A stretch of DNA of 30,426 nt from an uncultured Oscillospiraceae bacterium (GTDB lineage Bacteria; Bacillota; Clostridia; Oscillospirales; Oscillospiraceae). Every line of letters starts with the position of its first letter. Position 1 is the first letter of the stretch. The translations under genes and the position numbers were made by a program. Below the pieces are notes generated by a model. The model was not told the DNA's origin. It did no database searches and saw nothing but the letters and a program-made list of their open reading frames with translations. Where the stretch lies: the NCBI GenBank assembly GCA_905205085.1, contig CAJLCG010000020.1:1-30426 (forward strand), in the 5' to 3' direction. Of this stretch, positions 7,676 through 14,636 are shown piece after piece.

Positions 7676-8491
7676 ATGGAGAAAACATTTCAAATTGGAG
7701 AGATCGCCCGTTTTTTTGACCTGCCCGCTTCCACGCTGCGGTATTGGGAAGAATGCGGACTCCTTGCACCAAAGAAAGATGCTGAGAACGGATACCGGTC
7801 CTATTCGGTATCCGACCTGATGGTCATTTCCGATGCTGTTTTTTACAAAAATCTGGGGCTCCCCCTAAAACAGATCCGGGATATGGAGCATACCACGCCC
7901 GGTCAGCACAGGGAATTGCTGAACGAGAAAATGGGGGAGCTTGTGGAATTGCAGCAGCAAGTGGAGCTGCGCATGGAAAAGCTGCGCTGCCATTTGGCCG
8001 CAATTGACCAGATGGAACAGCTGAAACAGCAGCCCTATTTCCTGGCCGACATCGACACGGAATGCATCGTTTCCTTTGATCTCATCGAGCAGGACAAGCT
8101 GCGCCAGTATATCGGAAATCCGTATCTCTATTCCCGGGTACAGCACTCCGGTTGCCTGCACCAGGAGCGGCGGGGGCTGACCGTGCCTGCCGGGCAGCTG
8201 AGCCAGTTTCCCCCTGAGCAGATCCTGTGGCGGAATGGGGGCGGCACCTATGCCGTGTGCCTGATGAGAGAGAAACATACGGCCCCCTACAAAAACAACC
8301 TGCAGGAACAGCTTTCCCATATCCGCAAGTCGTACCGGACCGGGACCATCATCAGCCGGTTTTTGCTGTGCGCCCGGGAAGATGGCATTCTCTACGACTT
8401 TTATAAGACCTTTGTGGAGGTTTTCCCCCGGCAGCAGAACGGGCAGGCAGACCCGGCGGAAAATTACAGTGTTTTTATTAAGGAGAGTTAA
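7676..8491 (+). CDS. MerR family transcriptional regulator with C-terminal ligand-binding domain
   Basis: The protein has 271 residues. A MerR winged helix-turn-helix lies at about 4-75 (FQIGEIARFF, STLRYWEECGLL, NGYRSYS), followed by a coiled dimerisation helix at about 80-120 (ELVELQQQVELRMEKLRCHL). A C-terminal domain of about 145 residues has the general look of GyrI/BmrR-type effector domains that bind bulky drugs. The ATG at 7676 was chosen over an upstream in-frame start because the MEKTFQIGE start matches the family and CAGGTG lies 6 nt upstream. It would bind the 7609-7629 dyad and activate the divergent MATE exporter. The cat-like gene follows after 2 nt, so both are one transcript. 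Confidence 0.9.
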   Translation: MEKTFQIGEIARFFDLPASTLRYWEECGLLAPKKDAENGYRSYSVSDLMVISDAVFYKNLGLPLKQIRDMEHTTPGQHRELLNEKMGELVELQQQVELRMEKLRCHLAAIDQMEQLKQQPYFLADIDTECIVSFDLIEQDKLRQYIGNPYLYSRVQHSGCLHQERRGLTVPAGQLSQFPPEQILWRNGGGTYAVCLMREKHTAPYKNNLQEQLSHIRKSYRTGTIISRFLLCAREDGILYDFYKTFVEVFPRQQNGQADPAENYSVFIKES

Positions 8492-8493
8492 AC

Positions 8494-9165
8494 ATGGGTT
8501 ATCAAGAAATCGATTTGGAGACCTGGCCCCGCAAAGAGCATTATCTCCACTTTACCAGCCAGGCAAAATGCTTTGTATCCATCACCAAGGATGTGGATGT
8601 CACCCAGCTTCGCACTGCCGCCAAAACCTGCGGCAGAAGCTTTTATATTGCCTTTTTGTATGTGATTTGCAAGGTAATCAACCAACACGGCGAATTTAAG
8701 CTCGCCTATCTGCCCCAGGAGAAGAAATTGGTCCAGTGGGACGAGGTGGTCCCGTCTCACCTGGTATTCCATGAAGAGGACGAGACCTTTACCTGCATCT
8801 GGTCCCGGTGGAACCCGGACTTTGACGCATTCTACCGCGGTTGTCGGGAGGACATCACAGCGGGCAAGGCACACCGAGGCTACCGCATACCGGACATGCC
8901 GGAAAACACCTTCTGCGTCTCCTGCCTGCCGTGGCTGAAGTACTCTGCCCTGGATATCAACTTGTGCGGCGACGGACTTTTCCTCGCCCCTATGGTCAGC
9001 TGGGGAAAAGCGGAGGCGGCGGGCAATCAGATGCTCATGCCCCTCTCCTTTGAAATTCACCACGGGGCGGCAGATGGATTCCACATTTCCCGCTTTTATG
9101 ATGAGGTGGAACAGGAGGCTAGCGCACTAGCGGAGCACCTGCTGGCCGGGGCAAGCGTTGACTGA
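8494..9165 (+). CDS. Chloramphenicol acetyltransferase-like (CatA-type) enzyme
   Basis: The 223-residue product matches the type A chloramphenicol acetyltransferase family throughout. It has an N-terminal IDLETWPRKEHY block, RSFYIAFLYVICKVIN, then ENTFCVSCLPW, and the catalytic HHxxxDG motif (His189-His190 to Asp194-Gly195; His190 is the predicted base). These trimeric cytoplasmic enzymes acetylate chloramphenicol or other small hydroxylated compounds with acetyl-CoA. Many chromosomal homologues are xenobiotic acetyltransferases of unknown substrate, so resistance is likely but not certain. The ATG at 8494 has AGGAG at 8481-8485, inside the end of merR. Being linked to merR and a MATE pump, it fits a coordinated modify-and-export response. 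Confidence 0.85.
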   Translation: MGYQEIDLETWPRKEHYLHFTSQAKCFVSITKDVDVTQLRTAAKTCGRSFYIAFLYVICKVINQHGEFKLAYLPQEKKLVQWDEVVPSHLVFHEEDETFTCIWSRWNPDFDAFYRGCREDITAGKAHRGYRIPDMPENTFCVSCLPWLKYSALDINLCGDGLFLAPMVSWGKAEAAGNQMLMPLSFEIHHGAADGFHISRFYDEVEQEASALAEHLLAGASVD

Positions 9166-9237
9166 CACCTGTCCCCACCGAGAAGGAACTCCCTTTGTTT
9201 TGCCGGAGAAGCTTTCTTCTGCTCCTGCATCAAACAA

Positions 9238-9273
9238 GAACCCCCTTGAAATCCAAGGATTTCAAGGGGGTTC
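9238..9273. terminator. Bidirectional terminator between cat-like gene and reductase
   Basis: An almost continuous inverted repeat pairs 9238-9254 with 9257-9273. It lies between two convergent genes, and T-rich stretches follow on either strand (stronger on minus). Its core CCTTGAAATC/GATTTCAAGG recurs in the terminator at 30066-30099. Confidence 0.82.
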
Positions 9274-9285
9274 TCTCATATCTGC

Positions 9286-10452
9286 TTAGTAAGCTACCGG
9301 CACGTCGATCTCCATATCCTCCAGGGGATAGGTGACACAGGGGTGGATAAAGCCGAACTTCCGGTCCGCCTCCCGGCGGCCGTCCCGGCCATCCGCAATG
9401 CGATAGCGGCCCGACAGCCACTTGCTGTGACAGAAGCCGCAGCCTCCGGCGCGGCACTTGTTGGGGGCATTCAGTCCAGCCCGCTCCATGGCGACCAGCA
9501 GGGTTTCATTCTCCTTTGCGTCAAGGACGTAAACCTGGTCCCGCATGTGAACGGTGAGCTTAAATACGGCAGGCTTGTCCAGGGGCAGATCATGGCAGCA
9601 GGCCGCATCCCGGTGCACCGCCTTCTTAGGCAGATTCAGGGGGGCAAGCTCCTTGGCAATAAACTCATACATGGCGGGCGGACCGCACAGGAAGAAGGTA
9701 CGGTCGATGAGATCGGTGTACTTCTTCATCAGCTCCACCGACACAAAGCCCTTTTCGCATCCCGGCTGCTCCTCATCGCTGAGGACATACACCACCTTCA
9801 AATCCTTGCAGCGCTCCGCCAGCGCGTCCAGTTCCGCTTTATAAGCCAGCTGCGCCGCCGTGCGTGCGCCATAGAACAGGAGCATGGAGTAGCTCTCATC
9901 TCCATCGGCCAGGCTGCCTGCCATGGACAAGAAGGGCGTGATGCCGCTGCCGCCGGCCACGCAGATGATATTCTTGCTGTCCCGCAGCGTTTCATAGTGG
10001 AACTCGCCGGAGGGCTCGGTCATCACGAACCGGTCGCCCACCTTGGCCGTTTTGTTGAGGTATTCCGACACAAAGCCCGCATTCTCTACCGCCAGCACCA
10101 GCTTGTTTTCCAGGGCCTGCTGGGGCGTGGAGACAATGGAATAGGGACGGCTGACCAGGCTGTCCCCAATCTTCATCTGAAGGGAGACATACTGTCCGGC
10201 ACGGAAGAAGGGGAACGCGTCGCTGTCCACCCGCTTGAAGGTCAGCTCCCGGATGGCAGCGGTGAGGGGCCGTGCGGCAACCAGCTCCACCTGCATATAG
10301 CCGGGATGCAGCTTTTTGGCCAGCGTGTTGGTGCGGTATTCCTGAGGCAGCGTTTTATTGTCTCCCTGGGCCAGCATCTGCCGGCGGGTGGGGACCAGCT
10401 TTTTAAACCGCAGCATATCCATAAACCCAAAGATCTGTTTCTTGAAGTTCAT
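9286..10452 (-). CDS. Ferredoxin-NAD(P) reductase-type flavoprotein with C-terminal 2Fe-2S ferredoxin domain
   Basis: This 388-residue electron-transfer protein moves electrons between NAD(P)H, a flavin and a 2Fe-2S cluster. After a short N-terminal segment, the flavin-binding barrel (about 48-155) carries RPYS at 102-105. The nucleotide-binding domain (about 160-285) carries AGGSGITP at 166-173 and CGPP at 256-259. The C-terminal plant-type ferredoxin domain (about 296-388) has cluster cysteines Cys333-x4-Cys338-x2-Cys341 and Cys372. The arrangement resembles reductase components of oxygenases and NqrF-like proteins. The start codon shares one base with the stop of the upstream oxidoreductase, so the two are translationally coupled, and this protein is the obvious electron partner of that enzyme. 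The partner assignment is inference. Confidence 0.88.
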   Translation of the reverse strand: MNFKKQIFGFMDMLRFKKLVPTRRQMLAQGDNKTLPQEYRTNTLAKKLHPGYMQVELVAARPLTAAIRELTFKRVDSDAFPFFRAGQYVSLQMKIGDSLVSRPYSIVSTPQQALENKLVLAVENAGFVSEYLNKTAKVGDRFVMTEPSGEFHYETLRDSKNIICVAGGSGITPFLSMAGSLADGDESYSMLLFYGARTAAQLAYKAELDALAERCKDLKVVYVLSDEEQPGCEKGFVSVELMKKYTDLIDRTFFLCGPPAMYEFIAKELAPLNLPKKAVHRDAACCHDLPLDKPAVFKLTVHMRDQVYVLDAKENETLLVAMERAGLNAPNKCRAGGCGFCHSKWLSGRYRIADGRDGRREADRKFGFIHPCVTYPLEDMEIDVPVAY

Positions 10453-12005
10453 TATGCCTTCGCCTCCTTCTTCAAATCGCCTACCGTCTGCCGTCCGGAC
10501 AGGTCGCCGGAAATATAGGCGCTGGAATATCCGCTGGAGCGCATGGCGTAGCCGCCTGCAAAGCGGATACCCGGATTCATGAGCGCGTCCTCCTTCATCA
10601 TCATCATGCGGGGCATCAGGCTGTCCCAATCGGCCGTCTCATAGCCGTAAATCACGCCCTGGGGATGGCCGCAGTAGCGGGCATAGGTGGTGGGGGAGGC
10701 CACACAGATCTCCTCGATGGCGTCCCGGATCTTGCAGCCGGTCTCCCGCTCAAACACCCGGATCATGTCATCCGCCACCTGGTCTTTCATCTTGAAATAG
10801 TCTTTTTCGGTCACATTTCCCCAGTCGTCGGACATAAACATGGTGGTAAAGTACATGATGCAGGTGCCCTTGGGCGAGCACTCCGGGTAGGCGTTATTGA
10901 GACAAACCGTGGCCTGCACATGGTTGGTGCTGACCTTTTTCATGAGATCATACTGCTTGACGGTATCGGCAGTGTCATAGATAAAGTAGTTGTGGCTGGT
11001 GATGCCCAGCTCCTGGGCGGAGCGGTTGAGGCCCAGGAAGAGAGAGAAGCCCCGGCCGGCAAACTTGCGGCTGTTGGTGGCCCGCACCATCTGCTCGGTC
11101 ACGGCCTTCTTCTCCAGCATCTTGCCAAACACCAGGTGGGGCGAACAGTTGGCGATGATGTGGTGGGTGTCGATCACCGTGCCATCGGTGAGCTGCACGC
11201 CCTGGATCTTGCCGCTGTCATCGGCCAGAATCTTTTCTGCCTCGGAGTGATACCAGATGTCGCCTCCCAGCTCCCGGATGCGGGTATCCAGGGCCAAGCT
11301 GATCTCATGGGAGCGCATTTTTGGCATCCAGGCGTCCCGGGTAATATACCGGATCACCATGGAGCCATAGTGCAGAAAGCTCATGCGGTCACAGTCCACG
11401 CCCAGATAGCACCAGTAGGCGTTGAGGATATCCTTGGCCTTCTGGGGCATCTTGAGAGCATCCAGCACCTCATTGACGGAATAGCTGCCCGCCTTGACAA
11501 AGTTAGGGAAGGTCTTTTTCATATAGTCGGAGTCGGTGTTGCCGTTGACCGAGTTGGAGTATGTCTGGGCATCCCGCACCTCGTTGCACAGCTCAAAAAA
11601 CTCCGTGATGGATTTGCGGGACTCGGGGCAGTACTCCACCATCTTGTCGATAAAGGCCTGCTGGCCAAAGGGCATGACGCAGTCATACTTTTTATCGGTG
11701 GTGATGAGGTGGTACGCCTCGGGGATGCGCACCCAGTCGATTTTATTCTCCACGCCCAGGTCGCGGAACAGGGTGCGCACATCGCCGGGCTCTTCCGGAG
11801 AACCAAAGTCGTTGAGCTCATGCAGGCTCGCCTCAAATTCAAAGCGTCCCCGCTTGAAGCTGGTGGCAAACCCGCCGGGCAGATTGTGCTTTTCCAGCAG
11901 CAAACAGGAGTATCCAGCCTGCAAAATCCGGATGGCGGCAACCAGGCCGCCGTTGCCTGCGCCTATGACCACCACGTCATAGGCTTTTTTCGCTTTTGTT
12001 GCCAT
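10452..12005 (-). CDS. Phytoene desaturase-like FAD-dependent oxidoreductase
   Basis: The 517-residue flavoprotein has an N-terminal Rossmann FAD motif GAGNGG at 15-20, an acidic ribose-binding Glu38 and the following LPGGFATSF loop. The C-terminal FAD contact reads GIRFAGGYAMRSSGYSSAYISG. This is the phytoene dehydrogenase/retinol saturase/carotenoid isomerase superfamily, whose members desaturate, saturate or isomerise conjugated lipids. No carotenoid genes are nearby, so the substrate is unknown. The ATG at 12005 has a near-ideal AAAGGAGG site 7 nt upstream. It is the middle gene of a tetR-oxidoreductase-reductase operon; a TetR regulator suggests induction by a small, probably hydrophobic ligand. 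An anaerobic reductase acting on a dietary or host unsaturated compound is one guess. Confidence 0.82.
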   Translation of the reverse strand: MATKAKKAYDVVVIGAGNGGLVAAIRILQAGYSCLLLEKHNLPGGFATSFKRGRFEFEASLHELNDFGSPEEPGDVRTLFRDLGVENKIDWVRIPEAYHLITTDKKYDCVMPFGQQAFIDKMVEYCPESRKSITEFFELCNEVRDAQTYSNSVNGNTDSDYMKKTFPNFVKAGSYSVNEVLDALKMPQKAKDILNAYWCYLGVDCDRMSFLHYGSMVIRYITRDAWMPKMRSHEISLALDTRIRELGGDIWYHSEAEKILADDSGKIQGVQLTDGTVIDTHHIIANCSPHLVFGKMLEKKAVTEQMVRATNSRKFAGRGFSLFLGLNRSAQELGITSHNYFIYDTADTVKQYDLMKKVSTNHVQATVCLNNAYPECSPKGTCIMYFTTMFMSDDWGNVTEKDYFKMKDQVADDMIRVFERETGCKIRDAIEEICVASPTTYARYCGHPQGVIYGYETADWDSLMPRMMMMKEDALMNPGIRFAGGYAMRSSGYSSAYISGDLSGRQTVGDLKKEAKA

Positions 12006-12022
12006 AGTGTTCCTCCTTTAAT

Positions 12023-12613
12023 TTACACCAGCAGATTGCGGGAACGTTCCAGCCAGTGCTGTAATTCTTCTTCGCTTTTGACCTGCTTATAATAGCTCAA
12101 AATAATGCGGTAATATTCGGTCAGTTCGGTGCTGATCTCCTCTTGGCTGAAATTAAGATAACAGGTGGCCATCATCACCGCCATGGAGTAGCTGTAATAC
12201 TGCATTCTCCGGTGCATCTCCGCGGCCTTCTGCCGGGGAAGCTCCAGGTTTACCTCCAGCTTATGGATGGTCTGCGCTTCATTGGGGTCCTCAAAGAAGG
12301 TTTCCCCCGCGGCCCGCTGACGCAGGTAGACCAGCTGAAACAGGTTCTTCTCCTGCTGCGCAAAGTGCAGGAAGGAGAGGGCCACCTGCTTATAGCTGTC
12401 GGCGTCCTCACGGAGATAGTGTTCCCGGATATAGGCCACCAGTTCCTCCCGCAAGGTTTCCATATTTTCAAATTCCGAATAAATAGGCTGGGTGGAGCAG
12501 CGTAAGGTTCTGGCTATGTTGCGCACCGAAAGCGCCGCTGTCCCTTCTTCCTGAACCAATTGGACGGCAGCCTTTAAAATATCCTCACGAAAGATCCGTT
12601 TCCGCGGCGGCAT
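12023..12613 (-). CDS. TetR/AcrR family transcriptional repressor
   Basis: The 196-residue product has a TetR DNA-binding domain at about 8-55 (REDILKAAVQLVQEEGTAALSVRNIARTLRCSTQPIYSEF compressed to its key parts: helix 1, the Ala-Ala-Leu-Ser-Val turn, and the recognition helix ending in Pro-Ile-Tyr). An all-helical ligand/dimer domain follows. The ATG at 12613 has AAAGAGGAG upstream with 6-nt spacing. The gene is first in its operon, 17 bp before the phytoene-desaturase-like gene. A perfect 22-bp inverted repeat sits just after the predicted transcription start, so it very likely represses its own operon until a ligand binds. The ligand is unknown; by operon logic it should be the substrate of the downstream flavoenzyme. 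Confidence 0.9.
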   Translation of the reverse strand: MPPRKRIFREDILKAAVQLVQEEGTAALSVRNIARTLRCSTQPIYSEFENMETLREELVAYIREHYLREDADSYKQVALSFLHFAQQEKNLFQLVYLRQRAAGETFFEDPNEAQTIHKLEVNLELPRQKAAEMHRRMQYYSYSMAVMMATCYLNFSQEEISTELTEYYRIILSYYKQVKSEEELQHWLERSRNLLV

Positions 12614-12636
12614 AAAAGACTCCTCTTTCTCGCGTT

Positions 12637-12658
12637 ATAAATAACACATGTTATTTAT
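12637..12658. promoter_or_regulatory. Operator palindrome for the TetR regulator
   Basis: Ten-base arms ATAAATAACA and TGTTATTTAT flank a 2-bp centre, a perfect inverted repeat. It lies 24 bp upstream of the tetR start codon and a few bases downstream of the predicted transcription start, the usual position for TetR repression. Confidence 0.85.
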
Positions 12659-12667
12659 TGCTATTTT

Positions 12668-12696
12668 ACTATATCTTCAGGTATCTTACAAGTCAA
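12668..12696 (-). promoter_or_regulatory. Sigma-A-type promoter of the tetR operon
   Basis: The minus strand carries -35 TTGACT (12696-12691), a 17-bp spacer and -10 TATAGT (12673-12668). The predicted start near 12661 places the operator in the first transcribed bases. Confidence 0.85.
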
Positions 12697-12799
12697 TTTA
12701 GAAGAAACGCACAGAAAATTACAGGTCAAAAGAAACCGCACCTGCCGCACTTTGCTTCCAGCGGCAGACTGGGCTGGCATCTTTAACGACTGTATATAG

Positions 12800-12833
12800 C
12801 AGGGGCGCCTACGAAAGTCCGCAGGCGCCCCTG
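12800..12833. terminator. Hairpin, possible terminator of the PLP enzyme gene
   Basis: A perfect 11-bp GC-rich stem (12800-12810 with 12823-12833) with a 12-nt loop lies about 110 bp beyond the end of the minus-strand PLP enzyme gene. Neither strand has a proper T tract after it, so termination is uncertain. Confidence 0.4.
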
Positions 12834-12942
12834 TTGTGAATACATCAATTGGTTTTCCCCCTTACGGGTATACCATTTGGCTTAAAGCAGGTTCTCATTG
12901 CAGAGGCGTTTTCGCATCCGCAATCGTTATCAAACGTGCTCC

Positions 12943-14151
12943 TTATTCGTGAAACACGTACTGATCCAGGCGGTCGAATGCCTCCTGAATACGGGAAAGG
13001 GGAGAGGCCATGTTCATACGGATATGGCAGGGGCCGTGAAATGCCCGGCCGTCCTGCCAGCCCACACCCACGTCCCAGCCGGCCTTGATCACCTCGTCCA
13101 GCGTCCGGCCCGTGCGCTTGCAGTAGTCCGTCAGATCCAGGAACAACATGTAAGTGCCCTGAGGCATAGCAGCGAAAACGCCCGAATAGTGGTCCCGGAT
13201 ATGTTCATAGGCGTACCGGCAGTTGCCCTCCAGCACCTGAAGCAGCTCATCCGTCCACGCCTGTCCCTCGTCGGAATAGGCTCCTATCAGGGCATGCATG
13301 GAAAGAACGTTCATTTCGTTGTAGTGGGTGGCATCACCCCAGGCTTTCACCCGGTCCCGGAGATAAGCATTGTAAATGATATGGTAGCTGCCAATGAGCC
13401 CCGCCAGATTAAAGGTCTTGGAGGGGGCGTAGACGGCCACGGTGTGCTCTTTTGCCCAGTCGTTGACCATCAGGGTGGGGGTGTGCTGGGTGTAGGTGAT
13501 GTCCGCCCAGATCTCATCTGAAATGACCAGGCACTGGTTGGCCTCATATACCTCCATGGCCTTTTCCAGCTCCCACCGCTCCCAGACCCGGCCGGTGGGA
13601 TTGTGGGGGGAGCAGAAGATGGCCAGGTGGATGTGGTACTTCTTCAGTTTCCGGTCCATGTCCTCATAGTCCATGCGCCACACGCCGTTTTCATCCCGTT
13701 TGAGCGGGCTGTACACGGAGGTCCGTCCCAAACCCTCTACATCGGCGCGAAAGCCCACATAGGTGGGGCTGTGGAGCAAGATCCGGTCCCCGGGGGCAGA
13801 GAGCGTCTGAATGGCGCTGGTGACACAGCCGTGGACCCCGTTCTCATAGCCGATGTAGTCCCGCTTGAGCCCGGTAAAGCCATTGCGCTTGGTCTGCCAG
13901 TTGATAATGCTCTGGTAGTATTCGTCCCGAGGCTGGAAATAGCCGTAGAGCGGGTGCTTTGTGCGCTCCATCACGGCCGCAGGAACGGCAGGACAGGTGG
14001 CAAAGTTCATGTCCGCCACCCACATGGGAATGGCATCAAACCCTTCCTTTGGAGCGGCTGGCTCGTTGCCCCAAATCTTGTGGCCGATCCCGTCCACGGC
14101 AATGGCATCCATGCCGCGGCGATCCAGGATGGAAGTGAAATCGTACTTCAA
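12943..14151 (-). CDS. MalY/PatB-type PLP-dependent aminotransferase or C-S lyase
   Basis: The 402-residue fold-type I PLP enzyme has family landmarks in order: MWVADMNF near 43-50, NPTG at 184-187, SDEIW at 211-215 with the PLP-pyridine Asp212, and SKTFN with Schiff-base Lys245. The combination VADM plus SDEIW and SKTFN is typical of the MalY/PatB group. Its members act as cystathionine beta-lyases or related C-S lyases, releasing a thiol, pyruvate and ammonia. The start is a TTG at 14151. Homologues begin with a very similar MKYDF block, the next Met is 13 residues in, and AGAAGG lies 9 nt upstream. It diverges from the MATE-PstA fusion gene and has its own strong promoter. The exact substrate is not determined. 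Confidence 0.88.
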   Translation of the reverse strand: MKYDFTSILDRRGMDAIAVDGIGHKIWGNEPAAPKEGFDAIPMWVADMNFATCPAVPAAVMERTKHPLYGYFQPRDEYYQSIINWQTKRNGFTGLKRDYIGYENGVHGCVTSAIQTLSAPGDRILLHSPTYVGFRADVEGLGRTSVYSPLKRDENGVWRMDYEDMDRKLKKYHIHLAIFCSPHNPTGRVWERWELEKAMEVYEANQCLVISDEIWADITYTQHTPTLMVNDWAKEHTVAVYAPSKTFNLAGLIGSYHIIYNAYLRDRVKAWGDATHYNEMNVLSMHALIGAYSDEGQAWTDELLQVLEGNCRYAYEHIRDHYSGVFAAMPQGTYMLFLDLTDYCKRTGRTLDEVIKAGWDVGVGWQDGRAFHGPCHIRMNMASPLSRIQEAFDRLDQYVFHE

Positions 14152-14251
14152 AATCGTCTGCCTTCTCTCTTGAAAAATATGCGTTTATTCCGTTTCCGGG
14201 CGGTGAGCAGGACCTCCCCGGTAGATACAAGTTTTTATTGACGTTTTCTTC

Positions 14252-14280
14252 ATTATATAAACATCTTAGCACAATTTCAA
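14252..14280 (-). promoter_or_regulatory. Promoter of the PLP enzyme gene
   Basis: On the minus strand, -35 TTGAAA (14280-14275) and a perfect -10 TATAAT (14257-14252) are separated by exactly 17 bp. Confidence 0.88.
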
Positions 14281-14490
14281 CACATCATCATCTGAGATTT
14301 CCCCTGTCTCTAACGTGGCGCTGAACATATTTGTCCGTGGCATTCATGCCGGTATTGGCGGCCCATGCCAGCGGGCATTTGTTCATGCCCGCCCGCCTGC
14401 CAATGAACTGGGCAGCAGACTGCGTGTCGCACCGAAATATGTGCTGAATATTTGCAATTTTCAAGTAGGATTATTCTAGATAATTTATTA

Positions 14491-14519
14491 TTGACATCAC
14501 CTATGGAATACCTTATGAT
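14491..14519 (+). promoter_or_regulatory. Promoter of the MATE-PstA fusion gene
   Basis: A perfect -35 TTGACA (14491-14496), 17-bp spacer and -10 TATGAT (14514-14519) make this one of the best consensus promoters in the window. The predicted leader is about 110 nt. Confidence 0.9.
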
Positions 14520-14636
14520 ACCATACTGCGTTATACCCAAGTCCGTTTCAACATGCGTGTACATAACACGCAAGATGGAGCAGCTGGCCTTAACGCTTAT
14601 TGTAACGAACCATATGCCAAGAGGAGGGCCGGATCC

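Larger units (their letters stand above)
12614..12942. other. Intergenic region between tetR operon and PLP enzyme gene
   Basis: This 329-bp AT-rich stretch holds the tetR promoter and operator at its left end and a hairpin at 12800-12833 near the right. I see no coding potential in the remaining roughly 100 bp on each side of the hairpin. Confidence 0.6.
14152..14636. other. Divergent regulatory region between PLP enzyme and MATE-PstA genes
   Basis: This 485-bp region contains two outward-facing consensus promoters, at 14252-14280 (minus) and 14491-14519 (plus), and untranslated leaders of roughly 95 and 110 nt. The 200 bp between the promoters hold a perfect 8-bp hairpin (14371-14378 with 14385-14392, loop of 6) but no convincing gene. 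The plus leader holds a 6-bp hairpin at 14555-14571. I could not match either leader to a known riboswitch. Confidence 0.6.

Noticed and set aside
9343-10518. Plus-strand frame of 391 codons
   Set aside because: Antisense shadow of the ferredoxin-reductase-type gene, with low-complexity composition and no motif.
10665-12092. Plus-strand frame of 475 codons
   Set aside because: Antisense shadow of the phytoene-desaturase-like gene, which has clear FAD motifs and an ideal ribosome site.
14310-14573. 87-codon minus-strand frame between divergent promoters
   Set aside because: It overlaps the MATE-PstA promoter, has no ribosome site and no protein-like composition.
14520-14636. c-di-AMP (ydaO-type) riboswitch in the leader of the MATE-PstA gene
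   Set aside because: It would suit the gene, but the leader is short and I could not find the conserved elements of that riboswitch, only a 6-bp hairpin.
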